Positions 34,569 through 43,293 of a DNA stretch of 64,000 nt are shown here, one piece after another. This stretch comes from Fictibacillus nanhaiensis (GTDB taxonomy: Bacteria > Bacillota > Bacilli > Bacillales > Fictibacillaceae): positions 744,001-808,000 of the forward strand of contig JAFHKR010000038.1 in the NCBI GenBank assembly GCA_017052515.1, given 5' to 3'. Positions within the stretch are counted from its first letter, which is position 1; the number at the start of each line of letters is the position of its first letter. The position numbers and the translations under genes are program-made. Below the pieces are notes generated by a model. That model saw only the letters and a program-made list of their open reading frames with translations, did not search any database and was not told the origin of the DNA.

Positions 34569-36269
34569 CTATACCTTAAACTGGCTAGTAGCTTCTTGTA
34601 GTTCTTCCGCCATTGTTGATAAAGAGTTGGCAGATGAAGCGATTTCTTCCATGGATGCGAGTTGTTCCTCTGTTGCAGCGGAAACATTTTGAGCGCCAGA
34701 TGCAGATGATACAGCAAGCTGAGAAACAAAATCGATTGATTTCACAACTTGCTCTGTACCAACGGCCACTTGTTCGGATGCAGCTGAGATCTCATTTACT
34801 TGTTGCGAGACCTCTTCAATGGAAGATAAGATTCTTCTGAAGGATTCTCCTGAAGACTGAGCAAGTGAGATTCCAAGTACCAGCTCTTTGTTTCCAAGTT
34901 CCATCGATTTCACAGCTTCCTTTGTATCCGCTTGAATGGAGTGGATCAACTGGCTGATTTGATTAGCAGAAGCTGCAGATTGCTCTGCTAATTTTCTAAC
35001 CTCATCGGCAACTACTGCAAATCCTCTGCCATGTTCTCCGGCTCTTGCCGCTTCAATTGCAGCGTTTAAGGCAAGAAGGTTTGTTTGAGACGAAATGTTT
35101 GTTATCACATCCACGATCTGATCAATTTCTAAAGATCTTACTCCTAAACTCTGGATGGCCTTTCCGGTTTGTTGAAGGGATTGATCGATGGTTTCCATTT
35201 GTTTTACCATGTTATCCATCGATTGATTGCCTTCGTAAGCCAATTGAAGCGAGTCTTGTGAAGTGGTCGATACGTTCGTTGCACTAGCAGCGATTTGTTG
35301 AATGCCAGCACTCATCTCACTGATGACGAGTGAGCTTTCTCCCACATTCTTAACTTGGTTATCAGATCCACTAGCCATCTCTTGAATGCTTCCAGCAATT
35401 TGTTGTGTGGCTTCACTATTCTGTTCAGCACTTGCTAACAGTTGTTCTGAACTTGCTGCGACCGTCTGAGAACTGCCTTTGATCTGGGAGATGAGAAGAA
35501 CTAAATTATTCTTCATATGCTCGAATGAACGAGCTAGCTCACCAATCTCATCTCTATTTTTAATGGAAAGATTTTTACCCGTTAAATCTCCGTTTGAAAT
35601 CAATCCTGCTTGTTGGGAAAGTAGGAGAAGTGGTTTTGAAATTAAATGAGATATAAAGAGCGCCACTATAAAACCAAGAAGTACCGCAATGACAGAAAAC
35701 AAAGTAACAAACCTAGCACCGTCTTTAAACAGATCAACAGAAGTATCAGCGGCTAATGTCGCACCTTTTTCGTTGATTTCAATCAATGATCTAAGATGGT
35801 CATCAGCTGAAGTCCATCCTGTATGCATTTCTAACTGAAGTTTGTTCGCGAGTTCGATGTTATTTTCACCTTTGGCTTTTAATACTGCTGGAATACCTTC
35901 TATGTAAGCGTCTATGTCTGCTACAAAGGCGTCATAAACCTTCTGCTCTTTGTTGCTATCTATAAGGGGTGCATACTTTCCGCTTCTTTCGTTCATTTCA
36001 AGGACAGTTTCATCTATTCTACCTGTTAGACGTTCAATTTCAGATTTTTCATCAGTGAGGATAAGTTTAAGAAGTATCCGTTGAATATCTGAAATATTTC
36101 CATTCATTCCTCCAAGGTATACAAGACTCGGTGTCCAAACATTGTTTATTTCTTCTGCCTTTTTTCCCATTCCATCCATTTTAATGAATGCTACAACACT
36201 GATTGCTACCAAGAGACTCAGAATAATTAAAAAGCTGCTGATCAGTTTAGCGCGAATGTTGAATTTCAT
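34569..36269 (-). CDS. Methyl-accepting chemotaxis protein
   Basis: A 566-residue chemoreceptor starting [14 protein letters not shown] membrane segment (about 10-30) and a second (about 185-207) bracket an extracytoplasmic four-helix bundle (4HB_MCP type). HAMP follows ([21 protein letters not shown]) and then a long signalling domain with the conserved tip [22 protein letters not shown] (in parts), where CheW and CheA bind. The ATG at 36269, behind GGGAG, overlaps the cheW gene end by 23 bp. Ligand unknown. Confidence 0.94.
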   Translation of the reverse strand: MKFNIRAKLISSFLIILSLLVAISVVAFIKMDGMGKKAEEINNVWTPSLVYLGGMNGNISDIQRILLKLILTDEKSEIERLTGRIDETVLEMNERSGKYAPLIDSNKEQKVYDAFVADIDAYIEGIPAVLKAKGENNIELANKLQLEMHTGWTSADDHLRSLIEINEKGATLAADTSVDLFKDGARFVTLFSVIAVLLGFIVALFISHLISKPLLLLSQQAGLISNGDLTGKNLSIKNRDEIGELARSFEHMKNNLVLLISQIKGSSQTVAASSEQLLASAEQNSEATQQIAGSIQEMASGSDNQVKNVGESSLVISEMSAGIQQIAASATNVSTTSQDSLQLAYEGNQSMDNMVKQMETIDQSLQQTGKAIQSLGVRSLEIDQIVDVITNISSQTNLLALNAAIEAARAGEHGRGFAVVADEVRKLAEQSAASANQISQLIHSIQADTKEAVKSMELGNKELVLGISLAQSSGESFRRILSSIEEVSQQVNEISAASEQVAVGTEQVVKSIDFVSQLAVSSASGAQNVSAATEEQLASMEEIASSANSLSTMAEELQEATSQFKV

Positions 36270-36768
36270 GTTCTTCACTCCCTAATGAATGATTTATTGT
36301 TTCAGGTTTTAAAGCAGAAGCTTCTGAAATCAACAGCTGATCTACATCGAGTAATGTAAGTAATCTGTTTTCAAGTTTGGATATGCCTGTAAGGTAGGAA
36401 GGGATATTTTGATCAGTGACGGTGTTTGTTTGAATAGAATCGTGGGGAATATCGAGTACGTCAGTTGCTTCATCGACTACTAATGCAAATGGCTTATCTT
36501 CGTATTTGACTACAATGTACCTTTGCGATGAATATTCATGAGGATTTGATTCTGCTTCTGAAAATAAGAGGGTGCTTAGATTAATAACCGGAGTGATTGT
36601 GCCACGTAGGTTAATAACACCTAAAACGTGCTTTGGCATAGCTGGAACGACGGTAACTCGCTGTGTTTTCTCAATCGATAATACTTGTTTTACATAAAAT
36701 GCGAATTCCTCACTGCCGATCTTAAACGCAACAGCTTTAAACTCATCGAAAGCATCTTTCAAATCCAT
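36247..36768 (-). CDS. CheW-like chemotaxis coupling protein
   Basis: A 173-residue single CheW domain. Family stretches are [42 protein letters not shown] and [13 protein letters not shown] (in parts). CheW links receptors to the CheA kinase. No cheA or other che gene is adjacent. It is the first gene of the minus-strand signalling cluster and its end overlaps the mcp start. ATG 36768 is very close to AAGGGTG, so TTG 36762 is an alternative start. Confidence 0.9.
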   Translation of the reverse strand: MDLKDAFDEFKAVAFKIGSEEFAFYVKQVLSIEKTQRVTVVPAMPKHVLGVINLRGTITPVINLSTLLFSEAESNPHEYSSQRYIVVKYEDKPFALVVDEATDVLDIPHDSIQTNTVTDQNIPSYLTGISKLENRLLTLLDVDQLLISEASALKPETINHSLGSEEHEIQHSR

Positions 36769-36937
36769 CACCCTTTTCTTAAATTTGCAGTAGAAAGTCA
36801 AAGATTTCCCATCAGACTTTTATACTACAAATTAAATATCGTCTAATTAAAACATTTATGAATTAAATATATAGGAAAGGTAGGATTTAACTAACTGAAA
36901 TAGGGCTTTTATACTATATTAAGGTAAAGGAAGAAAG

Positions 36938-36976
36938 CAAAAAAAAATACACCTTCTCATTTTAAGAAAAAGTGCA
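36938..36976 (-). terminator. Terminator after the 67-residue protein gene
   Basis: On the minus strand TGCACTTTTTC pairs with GAGAAGGTGTA (11 pairs, some G-T) around a 7-nt loop, followed by a T run. Confidence 0.7.
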
Positions 36977-36991
36977 TCCGAATTACTCGTT

Positions 36992-37195
36992 TTATTTATA
37001 TTTTTCCTCTGAAGAAGAAGAATTTTTTGTGGCTTTCTTATCCTTTTCTTCACGCTTTTCTTGTTTAAGATCTTCCATCGGAATAGAATCTACATTTTGT
37101 TCGCTTTCAAATTTATCAAGCAGACTTTGTTGATCGGTCTTGTATTGTTCAGGATTGTCCATTTTGCTTTGTTGCTTCTCTTTCTCTTCAGCCAT
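36992..37195 (-). CDS. Small highly charged hydrophilic protein
   Basis: A 67-residue protein, nearly all Lys, Glu, Asp, Gln and Ser, with no hydrophobic core (MAEEKEKQQSKMDNPEQY, ending SSSSEEKYK). It is probably disordered or a helical stress-type protein. The ribosome binding site AGGAGTG and the terminator support a real gene. No family was recognised. Confidence 0.65.
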   Translation of the reverse strand: MAEEKEKQQSKMDNPEQYKTDQQSLLDKFESEQNVDSIPMEDLKQEKREEKDKKATKNSSSSEEKYK

Positions 37196-37299
37196 AATAA
37201 ATCACTCCTGTCTTAGTTATGTATCCATTCCTTTTTTACGTGTTTATTAAACTAATTCTCCTCAAAACGACATTTTTCGTATAAAATAGATAGGTGTTT

Positions 37300-37500
37300 T
37301 TATTTCCATATCTTAGAAAGAATTTTATAGAGTACATAGTTGATCACCATAACGATGAATGAGCCGAATAGGCCAGCAAGAATTCGGTCACTTACAGTTA
37401 GTTCTATAGCATCTTCAGTCATAACGCCGAATATAATGCTAGTGATCATCAGTATAGCTAATACTATAAAAAGAATTTTTAACGTTTGAATCTGTTTCAA
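37300..37500 (-). CDS. Small membrane protein, two segments
   Basis: A 66-residue protein with membrane segments at about 6-26 and 40-61, separated by a short acidic loop (TEDAIELTVSD). TTG start behind AAGGGAG. No family was recognised. It is divergent from yvlA and shares with it an upstream region containing a perfect 18-bp palindrome. Confidence 0.6.
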   Translation of the reverse strand: MKQIQTLKILFIVLAILMITSIIFGVMTEDAIELTVSDRILAGLFGSFIVMVINYVLYKILSKIWK

Positions 37501-37606
37501 TGGTGGTTGCTCCCTTGGGTGTTATTGTCATTATGATACGGAATTTTAGAAGTTATGTCGAATCGCTATAGAGAAAAAGGAAGTTTGTTCAAAGGGGTCG
37601 AAGTAA

Positions 37607-37624
37607 AAAAGGCACGTGCCTTTT
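37607..37624. repeat. Perfect 18-bp palindrome
   Basis: AAAAGGCACGTGCCTTTT is identical on both strands and lies in the divergent region between the small membrane protein gene and yvlA. It could be an operator for a dimeric regulator or the remains of a hairpin. A terminator role is less likely as there is no loop. Confidence 0.6.
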
Positions 37625-37673
37625 GCTTGTCCCTTTTCGTTATTGGTTTTATTAAAGCAGGAGGTCTTGTTTG

Positions 37674-37976
37674 ATGAAGGAAGGCTCGAAAAAAACTATT
37701 TCTGCACTATGTTATTTTAGTCTATTTTTTGCACCGTTTTTATTTCCGATCGCTGTGTATCTTATCGCAGATGAGCCTGAAGTGATGGAGCACGCAAAAA
37801 GATCGTTCTTATCCCATCTATTGCCTATTATCGCTGTTCCATTAGGGATTATTATCATTTTTGAAACGCAATATAATTTAGTCGCTATTATTATCAGTGC
37901 ACTCATTTTTGGAACACTGGCATTAATTGTGATGATCTGGAATATTGTTAAAGGGATAAAGGTAATTGTCTCATAA
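37674..37976 (+). CDS. yvlA: YvlA-like membrane protein (DUF4870-type)
   Basis: A 100-residue protein with three membrane segments (about 12-32, 47-67 and 70-94), starting MKEGSKKTISALCYFSLFFAPF. The CYFSLFFAPFLFPIAVY and HAKRSFLSHLLP pattern fits DUF4870 and YvlA. It heads a gene set in the same order as B. subtilis yvlABCD, which is controlled by the envelope-stress sigma factor SigW. No SigW promoter was recognised here. ATG 37674, behind GGAGG, was chosen over TTG 37671. Confidence 0.82.
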   Translation: MKEGSKKTISALCYFSLFFAPFLFPIAVYLIADEPEVMEHAKRSFLSHLLPIIAVPLGIIIIFETQYNLVAIIISALIFGTLALIVMIWNIVKGIKVIVS

Positions 37977-38027
37977 TCTTTTTTGTACAAGTAATACCGG
38001 AAAGTCTCAGACATCTTAGAATCAGCC

Positions 38028-38061
38028 GACGCCGGTGACGGAACCCCAAAAAGGAGGCGTC
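38028..38061 (+). promoter_or_regulatory. Possible hairpin sequestering the yvlB ribosome binding site
   Basis: GACGCC (38028-38033) can pair with GGCGTC (38056-38061). The right arm overlaps the end of AAGGAGG. The loop is 22 nt and may have a small inner helix (GGT..ACC). It may weaken yvlB translation unless opened. No folding calculation was done. Confidence 0.4.
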
Positions 38062-38066
38062 AATGT

Positions 38067-39146
38067 ATGGAAGAACGCAAAATGATTTTAAACATGTTGA
38101 ACGAAGGTAAGATCTCTGTTGAGGAAGCGGAGAAACTTTTGTATGCCCTGAACGACAAGAAAAAGTTACAGCTAAGCCCGATTGGTTCTCTCAATCTCAA
38201 AAAGAAGGCAGTCAACGGCGCGACAGCTGTCAAATTGCCGACATCCGGTTATAAAGTAGCGAAGTTTTTTGACCGAGTAGTGAAACGCATCAAAACGGTC
38301 GATTTTGACTTAAACTTTGGACCTTCTGAACCTGTTCACTATGTCTTTCAAGATAGCCATGTGATGTTTCAAGCGATGGACGTTGAAGTATACAACGGAT
38401 CCGTAACGGTCATTCCGTGGGATCGAAAAGATGTGCAAGTCGAGTGCGATGCACATGTTTATAAAGTACCAGAAGGATCTTCGGCAAAAACTAAATTTAG
38501 AAATGAAACGTTTTATGATTGTGACGCAACTAAGATGCGCTTCTATTCTAGAAACAAGCATCAAAAAGTGAACGCCGTGATTTCCATTCCAAGAGAAGCG
38601 TATGATGAGATCAAGATCACAACGTTTAATGGTCCTGTTAAAATAAGCGATTCCCATGCAAAAACACTGACAGTAAAAACAACTGTCGGAGCGATTGCGA
38701 TGAACCACTGTACAGGCGAATACGTAAAAGCTTCCGCTGCTAACGGTTCATTAACCCTAAACGATTGTCAGTTTAAAGATGTGGAAGCAGAAACGATGAA
38801 CGGACCTGTACGTCTTTCTGTAGATGCTTCACAAGTCCGTTCAGAAACGATAAACGGTTCAATCTATTGCCGTTTTGCATCAGCTGTAGAAGGGTATGCA
38901 TCTTTTAAGACGGTGACGGGAAAAATAGAAACAGAATTCCCAGAAACACTAGAGCTTGATGCCGTTCTTAAAACGATCGTCGGTGGATTCGTTTGTGACT
39001 TTGAGTCTGTCGATGTGCGAGAGGAAAAGAAAGAAGTGACTCGGAAGTTTCTTTCTTTTATTGCGAATGGAGGTAAGAGCTGGCCGTCTTTTAAATTGGA
39101 GGCGGAAGCGAAAACAGGCTCTGTTGTAGTGTTAAAAGCGAAATAG
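38067..39146 (+). CDS. yvlB: YvlB-like DUF4097 protein
   Basis: A 359-residue soluble protein. The N-terminal helical segment ([20 protein letters not shown], then KLLYAL) is the YvlB/LiaX N-terminal domain. From about residue 90 a DUF4097 beta-helix-like fold follows, with repeats such as [38 protein letters not shown] and [12 protein letters not shown]. Related LiaX acts in envelope-stress sensing. Its AAGGAGG ribosome binding site lies in a possible hairpin (38028-38061). It is second in the yvl set. Confidence 0.92.
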   Translation: MEERKMILNMLNEGKISVEEAEKLLYALNDKKKLQLSPIGSLNLKKKAVNGATAVKLPTSGYKVAKFFDRVVKRIKTVDFDLNFGPSEPVHYVFQDSHVMFQAMDVEVYNGSVTVIPWDRKDVQVECDAHVYKVPEGSSAKTKFRNETFYDCDATKMRFYSRNKHQKVNAVISIPREAYDEIKITTFNGPVKISDSHAKTLTVKTTVGAIAMNHCTGEYVKASAANGSLTLNDCQFKDVEAETMNGPVRLSVDASQVRSETINGSIYCRFASAVEGYASFKTVTGKIETEFPETLELDAVLKTIVGGFVCDFESVDVREEKKEVTRKFLSFIANGGKSWPSFKLEAEAKTGSVVVLKAK

Positions 39147-39160
39147 AGGTGACTTACATC

Positions 39161-39349
39161 ATGAAAAAACTTAAGAGATCGAACGATGCGAAAATTTCCG
39201 GCGTTTGCGGTGGAATTGCTGAGTATATAAATGTGGATCCAACAGTTGTAAGACTAGGAACCGTAGCGCTTGCTCTATTTACAGCGGTTTTTCCAGTTGG
39301 TTTAGCTTACATTATCGCACTAGCTGTCATGCCAGAGGATGGCGTATAA
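39161..39349 (+). CDS. yvlC: PspC-domain protein YvlC
   Basis: A 62-residue PspC domain: [20 protein letters not shown] followed by a membrane segment ([20 protein letters not shown]). PspC proteins take part in phage-shock or envelope-stress responses. The ATG at 39161 with GAGGTG was chosen over the GTG at 39149. It lies 14 bp after yvlB and 1 bp before the yvlD start. Confidence 0.92.
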   Translation: MKKLKRSNDAKISGVCGGIAEYINVDPTVVRLGTVALALFTAVFPVGLAYIIALAVMPEDGV

Positions 39350-39350
39350 A

Positions 39351-39722
39351 ATGATGAGTTGGTTAGCCTCTTTATTGATTAACACCATTGCGCTAATGGT
39401 AGTAGCCGGCTATTTTGATGGGTTTCATATTGAAAACATCAGTGCTGCTCTATTAGCCAGCGTTTTGTTATCACTGTTTAATGTTTTTCTTAAGCCGATT
39501 CTAATCTTACTGACTCTGCCCGTAACTATTTTTTCATTAGGCCTATTTCTTATCGTCATTAATGCCGCACTATTATCTTTAACAGCGGAATTGATGGGCA
39601 ACTCCTTTAATATTGATGGATTCGGTATGGCTCTACTTGCTGCAGTTATTATTTCCCTTTTGAATATGTTCCTGACAAACTTTGTTTTGGAACCTATAAA
39701 GAAAAGGCGGAAAAGAAAATAG
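39351..39722 (+). CDS. yvlD: YvlD-like membrane protein (phage holin family 4)
   Basis: A 123-residue protein with four membrane segments, starting MMSWLASLLINTIALMVVAG. The motifs GFHIENISAALLASVLLSLFNVFLKPI and ITLLAAVIISLLNMFLTNFV (in parts, second approximate) fit the phage-holin-4/YvlD family. YvlD is linked to resistance against membrane-active compounds in Bacillus. The ATG at 39351 was chosen because the ATG at 39339 lies inside its own ribosome binding site. Last gene of the yvl set. Confidence 0.9.
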   Translation: MMSWLASLLINTIALMVVAGYFDGFHIENISAALLASVLLSLFNVFLKPILILLTLPVTIFSLGLFLIVINAALLSLTAELMGNSFNIDGFGMALLAAVIISLLNMFLTNFVLEPIKKRRKRK

Positions 39723-39729
39723 CTTTCGA

Positions 39730-39759
39730 ACATCTCTAAAAAATTAGAGGTGTTTTTTT
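39730..39759 (+). terminator. Terminator of the yvlABCD set
   Basis: ACATCTCTAA pairs with TTAGAGGTGT around AAAA, followed by seven T. Confidence 0.9.
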
Positions 39760-39959
39760 GTTTTGTACGTAACAAAAGATAATCTGAACAAACGTTTGGA
39801 GTAGAAAGCATTGCTTTTAATTTAAAAATAAGAACAAATACCTATCATAATGTCAGGTTGTGTAGTAAATTGGTCCAATTTCAAATATTAGGCGATATGG
39901 TACATTTTAGTAGCGTTAAATATCTGAATATTCATATTAGTTAATCAGGAGGGGACGTA

Positions 39960-42359
39960 ATGGGGAAAGGGAAAAAAGTTTGGGGTAAAACGCTACTAGC
40001 AACAAGTTTATCAATTGGACTAGCATCATCTTCTTTATTTGCAGGTTCAGTAGATGCAAAGGCACAAACTGCTTTAGATGAGGTTTTGAAGGGGAAACAC
40101 AGTCATTCTCATTCTAGTTTAGATCTAGCGATTGTGAATGAAGATAAATTACTAGAATCACTTATTAAACGTGGGGTGATTTCGAAGGATGCTTCTGCAA
40201 AACAGAAGGAAGCAGCACTTCACAATTATTTAGAAGTAAAAGGTAAGAATGAAGAAGCAAAAGGGAATGATCCGCTGGCTGCTAAGGCAAAAGCTTCTGC
40301 AGCCGAAAAAGAGCAGAAATTTAAAGAGTTTAACAGCGGTCTATTAAAAGGCAAAGGAAATAAATACGGGCACCTTAAAGGGAATCCCGCACCTGTAGAT
40401 GAAACAGCATACAATGGTGATGTTAGAAAAGACAAGGTACTCGTACTTGCAGTAGAGTATTCTGACTTTGCGCACAACAATATTAAGCCTGGGGAATCCG
40501 ATAACTATTATCCTGATTATCCTCTATCACACTATGAAGATATGATTTTTGGTGACAATGGGGTTAAAGGACCGAACGGAGAAAAGCTTGTTTCTATGAA
40601 GCAATTCTATGAACAGCAATCAGGCGGCACATATTCTGTTCAAGGACAAGCTTATGGATGGCTAAAAGTACCTGGTACAGCAGCGTTTTATGGTGCTGAT
40701 CGTGCATCAGGCGGTCATGATAACGTAACACCTGGAGGGTCTAAAAAACTAGTAGCAGATACTTATGCAGCAGCTAAAGCGGCAGGAGTACCGCTTCAAG
40801 ATTATGATTTAGAAGATCCGCATGATTTAGATGGGGATGGTAATGTACGTGAACCGGATGGCTTAGTTGATCACTTGATGATCATTCATGCTGGTATGGG
40901 GCAAGAAGCTGGTGGGGGTTCACTTGGAGACAATGCGATCTGGTCTCATCGTTCAGCAAATTTTGTTGACCCAGATGGTCGAGGTAAAGGCCTTCCTGGT
41001 TTCTATGACTACACGATGATGCCAGAAGATGGAGCTACAGGGGTTTTCGCTCACGAATATGGCCATGACCTTGGTTATCCAGATGAGTATGACACGGTTT
41101 ACTCGGGAACTGGTGAAGCGGTTGCTTATTGGTCTATCATGGCGAGTGGTTCTTGGGCAGGGAAAATTCCAGGTACAGAACCGACTGGATTCTCTCCACT
41201 TGCTAAGTCTTTCTTACAGTCAACATTAGGGGGGAATTGGACAACCCCAACAGCTGTTAACTGGGAAGATGTTTCTTCAAAAGGAACACAATTTTTACTT
41301 GATCAGGCAAACTCACCAAATGGAAAGAATGAACAAGCGATTAAAGTAAATCTTCCACAAAAGAAATCACCTGTAAACGCTCCTGCTTCAGGATCTTATG
41401 AATATTGGGGTGGACAAGCAGACGAATTGGATACAAATATGGTAGCTGATGTGGATTTAACAGGGAAGAACTCTGCTACACTAACATTTGATGCATGGTA
41501 CGATATTGAAGAGCAATGGGATTTTGCTTTTGTACAAGTTTCAACGGATAATGGTGCGACATGGAAGTCAATCGGTAACGACAATACTCGTTCAGATGTA
41601 GTGCCGGAGGGGTATCCAACCATTCTTAACTCAATGCCAGGATTCACAGGGAACTCAAATGGATGGGAGTCACAATCATTTGATCTTTCTCCATATAAAG
41701 GACAAAAGATTAAGTTAAAATTACGTTCTGCTACTGACTGGGGAACTAGCCAAGCAGGATTCTACGCTGATAACATCAAAGTTGTTGCAGATGGAACAAC
41801 TATTCTTGAAGATGGTGCAGAATCAGCAAGTAAGTTTGATTTAAAAGGATTTACTAAATCAGATGGTAACAAATATAGTGACCATTACTATCTATTAGAG
41901 TGGAGAAACCATAAAGGTGTAGATATGGGTCTTAAAAATATCAAACGCGGCAGTTCGCTCATGAGCTACGACGGCGGCTTAGTTGTTTGGTATGTTGATC
42001 CATCTTACACAGACAACTGGACTGGTGTTCACCCAGGTGAAGGTTTTGTAGGTGTAGTAGATGCACACGTGGATACGAATTTAACATGGAGCACTGGCGT
42101 ACAAGCAAGTACTCGTTTCCATGTTGCGGATGCAGCATTTGGATTAGATAAAACATCTGGTTTAAATATTGACTATCCAGGCGTACAAACTTTGACTTTA
42201 CCAAGTCAACCAGGAGTATCTTTATTTGACGATAGCAAGTCTTTCGAGAATCTATTAATGCCTGATGCTGGACGTAAATTAGGAAACTACGGTCTTAAAA
42301 TACGTGTAAACGGACAAGCAAAAGATAAATCCGTTGGAGCTGTAGTAATCTACAAATAA
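39960..42359 (+). CDS. inhA: Immune inhibitor A (InhA) M6 metalloprotease
   Basis: A 799-residue secreted protein. A signal peptide (about 1-34, MGKGKKVWGKTLLATSLS) precedes a propeptide. The M6 peptidase domain holds the zinc motif HEYGHDLGYPDE (His365, Glu366, His369), followed downstream by WSIMASG. The C-terminal half has a beta-rich domain (about 480-620, EQWDFAFVQVS) and a VEG-type domain. InhA cleaves antimicrobial peptides and extracellular proteins in the B. cereus group, and paralogues exist in many Bacillaceae. It has an AGGAGGGG ribosome binding site and is monocistronic. Confidence 0.96.
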   Translation: MGKGKKVWGKTLLATSLSIGLASSSLFAGSVDAKAQTALDEVLKGKHSHSHSSLDLAIVNEDKLLESLIKRGVISKDASAKQKEAALHNYLEVKGKNEEAKGNDPLAAKAKASAAEKEQKFKEFNSGLLKGKGNKYGHLKGNPAPVDETAYNGDVRKDKVLVLAVEYSDFAHNNIKPGESDNYYPDYPLSHYEDMIFGDNGVKGPNGEKLVSMKQFYEQQSGGTYSVQGQAYGWLKVPGTAAFYGADRASGGHDNVTPGGSKKLVADTYAAAKAAGVPLQDYDLEDPHDLDGDGNVREPDGLVDHLMIIHAGMGQEAGGGSLGDNAIWSHRSANFVDPDGRGKGLPGFYDYTMMPEDGATGVFAHEYGHDLGYPDEYDTVYSGTGEAVAYWSIMASGSWAGKIPGTEPTGFSPLAKSFLQSTLGGNWTTPTAVNWEDVSSKGTQFLLDQANSPNGKNEQAIKVNLPQKKSPVNAPASGSYEYWGGQADELDTNMVADVDLTGKNSATLTFDAWYDIEEQWDFAFVQVSTDNGATWKSIGNDNTRSDVVPEGYPTILNSMPGFTGNSNGWESQSFDLSPYKGQKIKLKLRSATDWGTSQAGFYADNIKVVADGTTILEDGAESASKFDLKGFTKSDGNKYSDHYYLLEWRNHKGVDMGLKNIKRGSSLMSYDGGLVVWYVDPSYTDNWTGVHPGEGFVGVVDAHVDTNLTWSTGVQASTRFHVADAAFGLDKTSGLNIDYPGVQTLTLPSQPGVSLFDDSKSFENLLMPDAGRKLGNYGLKIRVNGQAKDKSVGAVVIYK

Positions 42360-42367
42360 TATTCAAT

Positions 42368-42396
42368 ACCTCCTGCCTAAAGCGGGAGGTGTTTTA
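42368..42396 (+). terminator. Terminator after inhA
   Basis: ACCTCCTGC pairs with GCGGGAGGT (one T-G pair) around CTAAA, followed by GTTTT. Confidence 0.85.
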
Positions 42397-42451
42397 TTGT
42401 ATCCATATTTTAAATAAAATGTTAAAATAAAGATAATCTGTTTGAAAGAAA

Positions 42452-42614
42452 GGACATCAAGTGACCTGTATGCCAACATTTAACCTGTAATGGAAAACAA
42501 TTTAGATCGCTTCTCAACCGTTAAGAAACAGCATGTTTCTGACCACGGGAGAAGTCTGTCTACAACCCATTACAGAGGAAATACAGCGAACTGCAGTCCG
42601 TTATTTCGGGTAAC
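42452..42614 (+). ncRNA. Candidate structured RNA (leader or small RNA)
   Basis: Five sets of complementary segments nest in one rod: GGAC 42452-42455 with GTCC 42596-42599; CTGTAT 42466-42471 with ATACAG 42581-42586; CTGTAATGG 42485-42493 with CCATTACAG 42567-42575; CTTCTC plus CCG (42510-42520) with CGG plus GAGAAG (42546-42554); AGAAAC 42524-42529 with GTTTCT 42535-42540. A large internal loop lies between helices two and three. An intrinsic terminator follows at 42624. No known riboswitch motif (T-box, SAM, TPP, FMN, cobalamin, purine) is present. It may be a leader of the zinc/S4 gene or a 6S-like stand-alone RNA. Confidence 0.5.
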
Positions 42615-42623
42615 ATTGCGTTC

Positions 42624-42655
42624 AAAGCTCTCCTTGTATGAGGGGAGCTTTTTTT
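42624..42655 (+). terminator. Intrinsic terminator upstream of the zinc/S4 gene
   Basis: AAAGCTCTCC pairs with GGGGAGCTTT around an 8-nt loop, followed by seven T. It ends no coding gene. It lies after the structured RNA candidate and 65 bp before the next start codon. Confidence 0.9.
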
Positions 42656-42719
42656 ACGTTCTGCAAAAAATCAAATAGAAGTTGTATTTCTTCACTATTT
42701 ATTTTAGAGGTGAAGAAAA

Positions 42720-43220
42720 ATGCAGATTCAACAATATGCTTTAGCACTCAATCAACAAATGAGTGCAGACACGGTAAAAAAACGGTGCAAAATGTGTGGG
42801 AAAGTTACGACATTTACAGATACGACCATTCAGAGACACAACGCAAACGGAAAGAACATCTATCAGTTTGCGATCTATAAATGTCCGAAAAACCATTCAT
42901 GGAACAAAAAGCTCAACATCTATAAATCGTTCACAGAGCATGTCGATCCCCTATCGATCGTTCCTACATCCTTTATAGAGATAGAGCCCGGTAAGAAGAT
43001 TACTTCCTTGAAGAGAGGGGATTCTTCATGCGAAATTAAGATAACATCGGTCAACGGAAGTTTTCGGATTGATCGCACACTTGCCGATCACCTTGAAGGG
43101 TGGAGTAGATCAGAAATCGCTCAAAACATAAAAACTGGCAAGATTCTGTTAAACGATTGTTTAACAAAACCAAGTCAAAAGCTCTCCGTTCATGATAAAA
43201 TTTTTATAGATGTAAAATAA
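42720..43220 (+). CDS. Zinc-ribbon plus S4-like protein of unknown function
   Basis: A 166-residue protein. The N-terminal part has CKMCGK (about 23-28) and, after a beta-strand, KCPKNHSW (about 54-61), a likely zinc ribbon. The C-terminal segment (about 114-166: RIDRTLADHLEGWSRSEIAQ, KTGKILLNDCLTKPSQKLSV, DKIFIDV) follows the S4 RNA-binding pattern, with SR at the start of a helix, a G-x-(I/V)-x-(V/L)-N turn, KPS and D-x-I. It was not recognised as a named family. It has a good GAGGTG ribosome binding site. A structured RNA candidate and terminator lie just upstream. Confidence 0.75.
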   Translation: MQIQQYALALNQQMSADTVKKRCKMCGKVTTFTDTTIQRHNANGKNIYQFAIYKCPKNHSWNKKLNIYKSFTEHVDPLSIVPTSFIEIEPGKKITSLKRGDSSCEIKITSVNGSFRIDRTLADHLEGWSRSEIAQNIKTGKILLNDCLTKPSQKLSVHDKIFIDVK

Positions 43221-43237
43221 GAACAATAAACAGTTCA

Positions 43238-43272
43238 GCCGTTTGCTTCGAATTCGATCAAACGGCATTTTT
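43238..43272 (+). terminator. Terminator after the zinc/S4 gene
   Basis: GCCGTTTG pairs perfectly with CAAACGGC around a 13-nt loop containing TTCGAA, followed by A and five T. Confidence 0.85.
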
Positions 43273-43293
43273 CATTAAAAGGAGCTGAAGATT

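Noticed and set aside
37196..37299. Sigma-B-like promoter for the 67-residue charged protein
   Set aside because: GTTTAA is present on the minus strand, but no GGGTAT-like -10 at 12-15 bp.
42490..42678. A 62-codon frame across the structured RNA candidate
   Set aside because: It has no ribosome binding site, runs through the terminator hairpin and looks like random sequence.
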